From JAMLHH01 sp035515235 (GTDB taxonomy: Bacteria > Bacteroidota > Bacteroidia > Chitinophagales > JADIYW01): 61,945 nucleotides of DNA. Every line of letters starts with the position of its first letter. Position 1 is the stretch's first letter. The notes under the pieces were generated by a model, which was given only the letters and a program-made list of their open reading frames with translations, was not told the DNA's origin and did not search any database. Made by a program: the position numbers and the translations under genes. Shown piece after piece: positions 17,519 to 25,354 of the stretch. The stretch lies in assembly GCA_035515235.1 (NCBI GenBank), contig DATJBS010000029.1, forward strand, positions 1 to 61,945. Direction: 5' to 3'.

Positions 17519-18397
17519 ATGAAGAGAAGTATTTTATTTTTATTCATTTTATTCCATTTTCAGCTAGAATTATCTTTGGGTCAAGAGGCTTTACCTTATA
17601 CTATTTTCAAATCTAATGGCAAAAGCATTTCGTATGAAAAGATGCTTAAAAGCTTAGAAGATGCAGATATTGTATTTTTTGGAGAACTGCATAATAACAC
17701 TATCAATCATTGGTTAGAATTGCAAGTTTTCAAATCTTTATATCAAAAGCATCATTCAAATTTAGCTTTAGGACTTGAGATGCTAGAGTCTGATAATCAA
17801 TTAATTGTTGACGAGTATCTAGATGGAACTATTCAAGAAAGACATTTTTTAAAAGAAGCTAAACTCTGGAACAATTACAAAACAGATTATCATCCAATCG
17901 TAGTTTTTGCTTTCAGAAACCAATTAAAAGTAATTGCTACCAATATTCCACAGCGGTATGCGAATTTGGTTTATCGAGAAGGACTTTCTGCGCTTGACAG
18001 TATTAGCGATATAGGAAAAAGTTATATCGCTCCATTACCTATCGAAGTAGATTTGACCTTGCCAGGTTATTCAGCAATGATGCAATCTATTGGCGGACAT
18101 GGCATTGCACAAAAAGGCAGCGAAGCTCATCTCGCACATGCGCAGGCTGTAAAAGATGCAACTATGGCTCATTTTATATTACGGTCATCTAATCATAAGG
18201 TTTTTCATATCAACGGTGCTTATCACACTCAAGCTAAAGAAGGCATCGTTTGGTATATTAATCGAATGGATTCTTCCAAAAAAATAATGACCATTCATAT
18301 AGTAGAACAAAGCCAAACAGACAAGTTAGAAGCGGAAAATAAAGAAAAAGCTGATTTTGTTATTGTAGTTCCGAATGATATGACGAAAAGCTACTAA
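17519..18397 (+). CDS. ChaN-family (haem-binding uptake, Tiki-superfamily) exported protein
   Basis: The 292-residue protein has an N-terminal signal (FLFILFHFQLELSLGQ) and a ChaN domain. IVFFGELHNN (about 50-59) is the conserved GExH motif, followed by ALGLEMLESDNQ and the C-terminal VFHINGAYHTQAKEG histidine motif. Tiki/TraB/ChaN folds are metal-dependent; in Campylobacter ChaN binds haem at the outer membrane. The cleavage region ends in Q, not a Cys lipobox, so it is likely soluble periplasmic here. It is 11 bp downstream of pyrG and 27 bp upstream of the metallo-beta-lactamase gene. Confidence 0.85.
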   Translation: MKRSILFLFILFHFQLELSLGQEALPYTIFKSNGKSISYEKMLKSLEDADIVFFGELHNNTINHWLELQVFKSLYQKHHSNLALGLEMLESDNQLIVDEYLDGTIQERHFLKEAKLWNNYKTDYHPIVVFAFRNQLKVIATNIPQRYANLVYREGLSALDSISDIGKSYIAPLPIEVDLTLPGYSAMMQSIGGHGIAQKGSEAHLAHAQAVKDATMAHFILRSSNHKVFHINGAYHTQAKEGIVWYINRMDSSKKIMTIHIVEQSQTDKLEAENKEKADFVIVVPNDMTKSY

Positions 18398-18400
18398 ATT

Positions 18401-18423
18401 GCTGTTGATTTAAAATCAGCAGT
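18401..18423 (+). promoter_or_regulatory. Hairpin abutting the metallo-beta-lactamase start codon
   Basis: CTGTTGATT (402-410) pairs with AATCAGCAG (414-422) with one wobble and a 3-nt loop. The stem ends 2 nt before the ATG at 18425 and fills the gap after the chaN-like stop codon. It lacks a T run, so it is not a standard terminator. It could limit translation initiation of the lactamase. Confidence 0.45.
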
Positions 18424-18424
18424 T

Positions 18425-19177
18425 ATGAATTCTTTTCACAGAAAATTTACTTTTTTACTTCTTATCGGATTATTGATTTCTTTTTCTAGCTGTCGACCCG
18501 CTCATCAAATTAAAGAAGCCTCTATCCTATCTAAGATTCAAATAGATTCTATAGCTCCGAATGTTTGGGTGCATATCTCGTATTTGAATACCAATGATTT
18601 TGGAAGAGTAGCTTGCAATGGTTTGATTTTCAAAGATCAGGATGAGGTAGTCGTGATAGATTCTCCCGTGGACGATTCTTCTTCTTATGAATTAATAAAA
18701 TGGATTGAAGAACATCTTCAAGCAAAAATCATAGCAGTCATTCCTACACATTTTCATAAAGACTGTTTAGGTGGTTTGAATGCATTTCATGAAAATAACA
18801 CGCTCTCTTTTGCCAACTTGAGCACTATAGATTCTGCAACAATAAGAAAGACAGCGATTCCTAAAGTAGGTTTTAAATCTGAGTTAGAAATCAGAGTTGG
18901 AAATGAAAATATCAAATGTTCATTTTTGGGTGCAGGACATACCTATGATAATATCGTGGTGTATATTCCAGTTCAAAAAGTATTGTTCGGTGGTTGTTTA
19001 GTAAAGGAATTAGATGCCACCAAAGGTAATTTAGAGGATGCAGATGTTACAGCTTGGCCACATACCATCCAAATGGTAAAAGATGCTTTTCCTTCAGCGG
19101 AAATTATTGTACCTGGTCATGGCAAATCAGGTGACCGTACTTTGTTAGATTATACTGAAAGCCTATTTTTAAAATAA
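18425..19177 (+). CDS. Subclass B1 metallo-beta-lactamase (lipoprotein)
   Basis: The 250-residue protein has all B1 zinc ligands. His109, His111 and Asp113 lie in THFHKDC, and His172 in GAGHTYDNIVVY completes the three-histidine site. Cys191 (FGGCLVK) and His232 (VPGHG) complete the Cys site. The substrate lysine (Lys194) and the GNLEDADV loop (201-208, Asn site) are also present. Known B1 enzymes hydrolyse penicillins, cephalosporins and carbapenems; activity here is inferred. The N-terminus has a lipobox (FSSC, Cys23), so membrane anchoring as in NDM-1 is likely. The position next to HxH is Lys, where Gly, Ser or Ala is common. No IS, integron or plasmid genes flank it, so it looks like an intrinsic chromosomal enzyme. 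Confidence 0.9.
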   Translation: MNSFHRKFTFLLLIGLLISFSSCRPAHQIKEASILSKIQIDSIAPNVWVHISYLNTNDFGRVACNGLIFKDQDEVVVIDSPVDDSSSYELIKWIEEHLQAKIIAVIPTHFHKDCLGGLNAFHENNTLSFANLSTIDSATIRKTAIPKVGFKSELEIRVGNENIKCSFLGAGHTYDNIVVYIPVQKVLFGGCLVKELDATKGNLEDADVTAWPHTIQMVKDAFPSAEIIVPGHGKSGDRTLLDYTESLFLK

Positions 19178-19197
19178 ATAGAACTCTCCCAAATAAA

Positions 19198-19230
19198 AAA
19201 TGCTTTTGCACGTGATGTACAAAAGCATTT
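19198..19230. terminator. Bidirectional terminator between lactamase and ompA-like genes
   Basis: A perfect 11-bp stem (19198-19208 with 19220-19230) and an 11-nt loop have A runs upstream and T-rich sequence downstream. It sits between two convergent genes and can serve both. Confidence 0.8.
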
Positions 19231-19253
19231 CTATATTAAATGATAATCTAAGT

Positions 19254-20144
19254 TTATTTAGATTCTAATAATTTGAAGAATTGATCTAATTGAGGAAGAA
19301 TTACAATTCTTGTTCTACGGTTTTTAGATTTCCCATCTGCACTAGTGTTTTCAGCTACTGGCACATATTCACTTCTACCACCCGCAGTCATTCTTTGAGG
19401 TGCTAAACCATAATTGTTTTGTAAAATTCTTACCACTGAAGTAGCTCTCAACACAGATAAATCCCAGTTATCTTTAATAATAGCGCCACCTTTAACAGGT
19501 ACATTGTCAGTATGACCTTCTACGATAAATTCAATATCAGGTTGTGCTTTCAATACTTTAGCAACTTTTGCTAAAACATTCATTGCATTGTCAGTTACTT
19601 CATAGCTACCGCTTTTGAATAATAACTTATCTGAAATAGAGATATAAACCGCACTTTTTTCTACTTTAATTTCAATATCTGAATCATTCAAGTCACCTAT
19701 AGCACCTTTCAAGTTCATGACCAATACCATATTCAATGAATCTTTACGTGAGATAGCAGACTGTAAGTCTTTGATATACATATCTTTAGCTCCAATATTA
19801 TCCAAAGATTTTTTGATGCTTTCAGCTTGAGAAGAAGAGATTACTGATAAATCACTCAACTGCTTAAGTGCAGTAGAATTATTTTCTTTCAAATAAGATA
19901 ATTGATTCAATAAATCTTCAATTCTAGATTCTAACGATTTCTTTTCGAATTGTAGATTTTCGACTTTCTTATTGGCTTCATTCTTCGTGCTCTCGCAATT
20001 TCTTAAATCAGTCTGTAGAGAAGTGTGTGCATTTTGCAAATCTTCCAATTTAGCTGTTTCTAGCTTATACGTTTTTTTACTTACGCAAGATGTACCTAAC
20101 ACTAATGAAAGAACTCCTGCAAACATTAAATACTTTAAATTCAT
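19254..20144 (-). CDS. OmpA-family peptidoglycan-binding lipoprotein
   Basis: The 296-residue protein has a lipoprotein signal (LVLGTSC, lipobox Cys20), a coiled-coil region (about 28-140) and a C-terminal OmpA domain (about 170-285). The OmpA motif is FIVEGHTDNVPVKGG, with LSVLRATSVVRIL and the NRRTRIVI terminus that bind diaminopimelate-containing peptidoglycan. It is probably anchored in the outer membrane and tethers it to the wall. It lacks the beta-barrel of true OmpA. The domain order (lipoprotein, coiled coil, OmpA) resembles Pal- or MotB-like tethers. Single gene with a shared terminator. Confidence 0.92.
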   Translation of the reverse strand: MNLKYLMFAGVLSLVLGTSCVSKKTYKLETAKLEDLQNAHTSLQTDLRNCESTKNEANKKVENLQFEKKSLESRIEDLLNQLSYLKENNSTALKQLSDLSVISSSQAESIKKSLDNIGAKDMYIKDLQSAISRKDSLNMVLVMNLKGAIGDLNDSDIEIKVEKSAVYISISDKLLFKSGSYEVTDNAMNVLAKVAKVLKAQPDIEFIVEGHTDNVPVKGGAIIKDNWDLSVLRATSVVRILQNNYGLAPQRMTAGGRSEYVPVAENTSADGKSKNRRTRIVILPQLDQFFKLLESK

Positions 20145-20217
20145 AATTCTACAATATTTTAAGGGTAAAGTTATATCAAATGATTGACCTCTGCACGGTT
20201 TTAGACAAACTTAGCAA

Positions 20218-21369
20218 TTATTTTTCAAACTGATATCTGTCGAATATAGGTGTTAATTTCTCTAAGACATCTTCTTTGGTCATTCCATATTGCTCTAAGG
20301 AATAACTGTGCGCGCTTTTGTATTTTTTAGCTCTACCTGAAGCATTTTTTAATCTTTCTTCAAATATTGGGCTTACTTCCATTCCAAAGTGATGATATAT
20401 TTTAAGCATTTCTTGGTGTGGAGAAGCGATTAAATCTTCATACTTCAAGGTACACCATTGAGACTGTGGAAGCTTTTTGATGTTTTCGTGGAAATAGATA
20501 TAATAATCCATCGCTAATTCTCCCCAAGCTCTATGATACTTGGAATCTTCAGGAATTTCTGGACTATGTGCTTTCCATGCTGCAGAAAACATGCTGATAA
20601 ACGAAGGAACAGCTTCGTAAGGACTTCTTACTATATATACTATTTTGGCTTGAGGGAAAATTTCAATAATAGTATTCATCCTTCCTGTAGACATCACGTT
20701 TTTAGATAAGAATATTTTATCAGAACCTAAAGAATACATGAATCTTTGGATAGAAGATTTATAATAAGCTGCCAAAGATTTCCTTTCTTTTTCTGACATT
20801 AAATCAGGAAACTTTACGTAATCAATCTCATCCATATAAGGACATAGCAAAAATATACCGCTTGTGATCAAAGTAAAAATAAAGGTACCTTCATCTTCCT
20901 CGGATTGATTAAAGCCCATAGGGTGAATGTCTTCCCAACCTTTAAAAAATACTCCATCTAAATAATCAAATGTTTTAAGCATCGGCTGACCAATACGTCG
21001 ATCTATAGCAGCAAAAAAACTAATGATTTTAAAAATGGTAATCGAAGGGAAAATCGTGTGGTATAACCTTGTATAACCATATCGCTCTTCGTCTAAGCAG
21101 AATAATCTATGAAGAAAGGTGGTTCCACTTCGCGGATTTGCAATTATAAATACTGGCTTTTCTACTTTTAGATTTCTATAATTAGGAAACAGGATTTCAT
21201 CTAATAATCTAGTTACCAATACCACTAAAGAAATTAAAGAAAACAGGGCTACAAAAAGAACAGTTATTAAAAATCGTTTGATACTAAAATGCTTGATACA
21301 CTGTAGGTAAACAATTTTAATAAATGTCTTGATGTGAATATAAAATATAGAAGCGTGAATAAAGCTCAT
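20218..21369 (-). CDS. Sulfotransferase-family protein, membrane-anchored
   Basis: The 383-residue protein has a hydrophobic segment at about 33-53 and then a sulfotransferase fold. The PAPS 5'-phosphosulfate loop is ANPRSGTTFLHRL (77-89). The 3'-phosphate motif lies in KIVYIVRSPYEAVPSFISMF (about 243-262), and LKYEDLIASPHQEMLKIY marks the C-terminal part. It would transfer sulfate from PAPS to an unknown acceptor, often a polysaccharide or lipid. No PAPS-synthesis or glycosyltransferase genes are close. It is downstream of the DUF2520 gene on the same strand with a 48-bp gap, so it may be the last gene of the ccm operon. Confidence 0.85.
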   Translation of the reverse strand: MSFIHASIFYIHIKTFIKIVYLQCIKHFSIKRFLITVLFVALFSLISLVVLVTRLLDEILFPNYRNLKVEKPVFIIANPRSGTTFLHRLFCLDEERYGYTRLYHTIFPSITIFKIISFFAAIDRRIGQPMLKTFDYLDGVFFKGWEDIHPMGFNQSEEDEGTFIFTLITSGIFLLCPYMDEIDYVKFPDLMSEKERKSLAAYYKSSIQRFMYSLGSDKIFLSKNVMSTGRMNTIIEIFPQAKIVYIVRSPYEAVPSFISMFSAAWKAHSPEIPEDSKYHRAWGELAMDYYIYFHENIKKLPQSQWCTLKYEDLIASPHQEMLKIYHHFGMEVSPIFEERLKNASGRAKKYKSAHSYSLEQYGMTKEDVLEKLTPIFDRYQFEK

Positions 21370-21417
21370 TAAATTGGATCAAATTATGGTCAATGATAAT
21401 AAATTTCTTCTGATAAT

Positions 21418-22218
21418 TTATGAAGGCGTAGAAGAATGATGATGCATGATGCTTTTGGTAAACATTTTATATAAGCCCATGATAGCAGGAATATCTTGTT
21501 CTTCAATCACCTGCAAATGCTGATGTATGGTATTCATATCTCCTCTTTTTGCAGGTCCAGTCTGAGAATTGGCAGCACCTAAATCAATTGCTTTATAGAC
21601 AGTTTCTAATAACAATGAATGAAACAAATGAGAAGGCAATTCATGATCTTTCATGTATTCGTCCGCTAAAACTAATAAGTGATTGGTGAAATTATTAATC
21701 ATTACAGCCACTATATGTATGTGTATTCTAGAACTATCTTCTAAATGAAATACGGACGAACCAATACTTGATGCCACTTCGGTCAAGTATTCTGAAATCT
21801 TTTTACTTTCTGATGTAATTAAAATTGGAATCTTATTATAATCTAATTTTCTACCTGCAGTAAAAGATTGCAAAGGATAAAAAATCCCCCAATTTTTAAA
21901 TCTACTCTTCAATAATGAGCTTTTAGATGTGCCCGAAGTATGTACTACTATTCCAGTCACTTTAGGCATCTTAGCAATCACTTCAGCTATTGCATCATCA
22001 GAAACAGCAATGATATAAAGACTTGCGTATAAATTGATTTTAGAAATATCACTTAAAGTTCTTTTAGCATGAATTTTCTCGCCTAAAACTTTTGCATGTT
22101 CTAATTTTCGAGAAGCCACTTCCAAAATCTCATGACCACTTTCATAAAGAGCCATTCCCAAAGTGGTAGCGACACTGCCAGAACCTATAATGACTATCCT
22201 TTCAATTTTAGATTGCAT
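21418..22218 (-). CDS. Rossmann-like and DUF2520 domain-containing protein
   Basis: The 266-residue protein has an N-terminal NAD(P)-binding Rossmann fold (IVIIGSGSVATTLGMAL, glycine loop at about 10-16) and a C-terminal DUF2520 helical domain (about 130-255, including NNFTNHLLVLADEYM and GPAKRGDMNTIHQHL). Architecture is that of F420/NADP-dependent reductases and 6-phosphogluconate-dehydrogenase-like enzymes; the substrate is unknown. Its start overlaps the end of ccmF by 11 bp, so it is translationally coupled to cytochrome c maturation genes. This arrangement may be only a local operon. Confidence 0.85.
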   Translation of the reverse strand: MQSKIERIVIIGSGSVATTLGMALYESGHEILEVASRKLEHAKVLGEKIHAKRTLSDISKINLYASLYIIAVSDDAIAEVIAKMPKVTGIVVHTSGTSKSSLLKSRFKNWGIFYPLQSFTAGRKLDYNKIPILITSESKKISEYLTEVASSIGSSVFHLEDSSRIHIHIVAVMINNFTNHLLVLADEYMKDHELPSHLFHSLLLETVYKAIDLGAANSQTGPAKRGDMNTIHQHLQVIEEQDIPAIMGLYKMFTKSIMHHHSSTPS

Positions 22219-24667
22219 TCATTCTCTTGTTTTCTGAATATCTCTTTCTCAAACTCATGAATACACCTATCACCATGACAAGAGAACCTAACCACAACAA
22301 GTTGATGTATGGGAAGATAATTGCTTTCATGATAATAAACTTCTTCAGTTTTTGCTCGATAGTGATTTCTACTTGACCATCTTCAGGATAGATTTTAGTC
22401 AAAGAGAATTTCACTCCTAAAGACTCTACATATTCAGGAATAGAACTTGCCATTAATTCTCTGATAAAGTATTTAGGTTCAATGACATAACTAGTATCAG
22501 CTGTGAATAATCTTAACCTTGCTCCTACTAAAATATCATTTGCTTTGACTTCCATTTTGTCAGAAGTAGCTTTAGGATTAATGCTTTCAAATATTGCAAA
22601 AGATCTCGAAGCAAAAACCGTATCACCCATTGCTACTTTATTAGATTCTATTAATAGAGTATCAGCAGGCGAACCATCTTCATTTAATGGAGCAGTAGTA
22701 ATATGAGTATATAAATCTTTGTCTAAAGTCTTCTTCGTAGATGGATTAGGCACATTCCCCATAGTTGGGTTCATCTGTACATTCGGTGTCAATATGAAAG
22801 ATTCAATGACTTCTTTTTTATCATTTAACTTCTCGTACTGTACCTTAAAGTAAACATTTGGTTTAGCAGCAGAGTCTCCTAAATACGTTACTCTATAACC
22901 ACTCATCATTTGTGGTTCATCTATATATAGCAATATGTTTTCTGCATTTTCCTCTTCAGAAAAACTATCGCCATAATTGATTCCAAATTTATTCAAAGAA
23001 ACAACATGCTGTCGACCTTGAGATATCAAAATTCCTAATAAGAAGATTCCAAAACCAATATGAGTAATCGACCCACCAGCATGATAAATATTCCCTTTAA
23101 GAGTTTTAATCAAATAGTATCCATTTGCAATAACTGCATAAATAGCAGTCACCGTGAGTACTAAGTAGTCAAGTCTATAGAATTTAAAGTAATAAATTAC
23201 AGGAATAGAAAGTGCTATTGATACAATTAAAGTAGAGAAGATAGCTTTTAATACTTTCTGCACTTTAGTTTTTTTGTAAGAGAAAAACTGCGTCACAGCT
23301 GAACCAATTGCTAACATTATAGCTATCCAAATTTCTACACTATTATAATGAGTAGGATCGGGAGGAGCAATATTAGAACCTATAATTTTATTGATTACAG
23401 GGAAAGATGTAAATATAATGATATGTAAAGCAGATACTAAGAATACTAAAGAACCGATAAACAACCAAAACTCTCTAGAAGTCACAGATTCTTCGTCTTT
23501 TCTTCCTGGTATTTCTTTATATCTCTTAAATAATAGCCATAAACTAGGAATTAAAAATACTGCAATTGAAAGAATAAGCTGTGCTGACATTCCCATATCC
23601 GTAAAGGAGTGAACCGAAGAATCTCCGAGCACACCACTCTTAGTCATAAAACTAGAATATAAGACGAATAACATTCCTGACAACAAGAAACCATAAGTAG
23701 GAATCAGAGAATATCCTGTATGCTTATAAGCTAATGCTGTATGTAATCCTGCAGCCATTACTAACCAAGGAACTATTGATGCATTCTCTACTGGATCCCA
23801 AGCCCAGAAACCTCCAAAACTCAATGCTTCGTAAGCCCATGCTCCACCCATTAATACTCCTGTTCCTAAAATTGCTAGAGAAAACAAAGTCCAACTGAGT
23901 GCAGGTTGCAACCAATCTTTATAATTTCTCAGCCACAATGAGGATAAGGCATATGCGAAAGGTACTGTAGTCGTAGCAAATCCTAAAAACAATGTTGGTG
24001 GATGTATGACCATCCAATAATTTTGCAATAAAGGATTTAATCCATTTCCATCTTCAAATACATAATTAGGATCCATTGAAAACACTGGAATATCCATCGT
24101 GTCTTTGACTAAAGAGAAAAGATTACTTCCTACTTTATAATCTGCCCAATTGAATGCGAATATAAACGGAGAAAAGTCTAATTGAATATTAGGTATTTTA
24201 ATGTAAATTCCTAATTCCATTGAAGCGAGCATGACTTGTGACAAAGTCAATATCGCCATAACAGGAGCTTCCCATTTTTTTGCTCTGAATATTAAAACTA
24301 TACCGATGATACTGTGCCAGAATAACCATAACAACGTACTTCCTTCCTGTCCTTCCCAGAACGCTGAAAGTAGATAATTCAAAGGCAATTCTCTTGAAGA
24401 GTGCTGCCAAATGTATTTGTATTCGAATACATGCTGCTGAATCATTATAATAACAATCGCGGCAGCGCCTATGACTGTAAATGCGTGTAAAATATACCAC
24501 ATCCTACCAGCTTTTAACCAGATAGATGCTTCATTGGGAACTGCAGATTTTTTGACTGCAAAGAAATAAGAAAGACTAGATGCTATTGCAGCTATAAAAA
24601 AGGTAATCACAAACAAATGACCTATTTGGCCATAGATCAGATTACTCCCTTCGGCGTAAATGTTCAT
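22208..24667 (-). CDS. ccmF: Cytochrome c maturation protein CcmF (haem lyase subunit)
   Basis: CcmF (819 residues) is a polytopic inner-membrane protein that transfers haem from holo-CcmE to apocytochrome c. The tryptophan-rich WWD motif reads GGFWAWDPVENASIVPW (about 285-301). FWEGQEGSTLLW (103-114) and NYWMVIHPPTLFLGF (217-230) are typical. A large periplasmic loop lies at about 560-780, followed by a final transmembrane helix. Length exceeds the E. coli protein (about 650), as is common in Bacteroidota. It follows ccmE by 7 bp. Other ccm genes (A, B, C, G, H) are not in the window. It would be needed to mature the cytochrome domain of NirK. Confidence 0.94.
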   Translation of the reverse strand: MNIYAEGSNLIYGQIGHLFVITFFIAAIASSLSYFFAVKKSAVPNEASIWLKAGRMWYILHAFTVIGAAAIVIIMIQQHVFEYKYIWQHSSRELPLNYLLSAFWEGQEGSTLLWLFWHSIIGIVLIFRAKKWEAPVMAILTLSQVMLASMELGIYIKIPNIQLDFSPFIFAFNWADYKVGSNLFSLVKDTMDIPVFSMDPNYVFEDGNGLNPLLQNYWMVIHPPTLFLGFATTTVPFAYALSSLWLRNYKDWLQPALSWTLFSLAILGTGVLMGGAWAYEALSFGGFWAWDPVENASIVPWLVMAAGLHTALAYKHTGYSLIPTYGFLLSGMLFVLYSSFMTKSGVLGDSSVHSFTDMGMSAQLILSIAVFLIPSLWLLFKRYKEIPGRKDEESVTSREFWLFIGSLVFLVSALHIIIFTSFPVINKIIGSNIAPPDPTHYNSVEIWIAIMLAIGSAVTQFFSYKKTKVQKVLKAIFSTLIVSIALSIPVIYYFKFYRLDYLVLTVTAIYAVIANGYYLIKTLKGNIYHAGGSITHIGFGIFLLGILISQGRQHVVSLNKFGINYGDSFSEEENAENILLYIDEPQMMSGYRVTYLGDSAAKPNVYFKVQYEKLNDKKEVIESFILTPNVQMNPTMGNVPNPSTKKTLDKDLYTHITTAPLNEDGSPADTLLIESNKVAMGDTVFASRSFAIFESINPKATSDKMEVKANDILVGARLRLFTADTSYVIEPKYFIRELMASSIPEYVESLGVKFSLTKIYPEDGQVEITIEQKLKKFIIMKAIIFPYINLLWLGSLVMVIGVFMSLRKRYSENKRMNAI

Positions 24668-24674
24668 AATTGAA

Positions 24675-25067
24675 TTAAAGTGAAGCTGTTTGAGATTTTT
24701 CTTCTACATATTTAGATGGGCATTTCATCAATATTTTCGATGCCATGAATTGATCACCTTCTAATTTACCCGTGATGACAATCTTCTCAGAACGTTCGAA
24801 GTCTCTAGGCTTTTCACCTTTATAATGGACTTCTCTTACTCCTCCATTTTCGTCTTGTAAGTAAAATATAAATTTATTGGGATCCTTTAAAGGCTCATAA
24901 ATCATAGGTTCTTTCGTATCCAAAACACCTACTACATTAATCTCCTTTCCTTTTTGAGCATAGGACGAATCAAAAGTTTCGTATCTACTGAAGTCGCCAA
25001 GCATACTAATCAGTACGCCCACTAATACAGCTATAAATACCAATGCAATAATGTGAGTCTTTTTCAT
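24675..25067 (-). CDS. ccmE: Cytochrome c maturation haem chaperone CcmE, CxxxY type
   Basis: CcmE (130 residues) has one N-terminal membrane anchor (about 6-24) and a periplasmic OB-fold. The classical haem-attaching motif HxxxY is replaced by CxxxY: MKCPSKY with Cys116 and Tyr120. The cysteine variant is known from some bacteria and archaea and is thought to bind haem covalently through Cys. The rest (EVHYKGEKPRDF, VVITGKLEGDQFMASKIL-like segments) is normal. It heads the ccmE-ccmF-DUF2520-sulfotransferase transcript with a TACCTTTG promoter. Confidence 0.92.
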   Translation of the reverse strand: MKKTHIIALVFIAVLVGVLISMLGDFSRYETFDSSYAQKGKEINVVGVLDTKEPMIYEPLKDPNKFIFYLQDENGGVREVHYKGEKPRDFERSEKIVITGKLEGDQFMASKILMKCPSKYVEEKSQTASL

Positions 25068-25093
25068 AATTATTTAGAATTATAAATGTCCTA

Positions 25094-25101
25094 CAAAGGT
25101 A
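25094..25101 (-). promoter_or_regulatory. ccmE operon -7 box
   Basis: TACCTTTG on the minus strand matches TAnnTTTG exactly and leaves a leader of about 20-26 nt before the ccmE ATG. Confidence 0.5.
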
Positions 25102-25354
25102 GAAGTTTAATATGGTAAACCGTTCTTTACATTGTCATAGAGATGTCATGCATATGATAATTAACTGTATCAAAACTGATGTTTTGTCGATGATTTTATT
25201 GTTATAATTCTACTTAAAGTGTCTTAAAATCTTGAGAAATCAATTTAAAATCTCTTCTTCTGCCCAAAGTGAATATCATATTAATGTCATGTTTACAATT
25301 CTCTACCCTATTTGTTGTCTTTTAGCTTTTACTTTGCATCCAAAAATTATTTAG

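Noticed and set aside
18425..19177. Acquired resistance gene on a mobile element
   Set aside because: No insertion sequence, integron attC site or plasmid function lies within several kb, and flanking genes are core.
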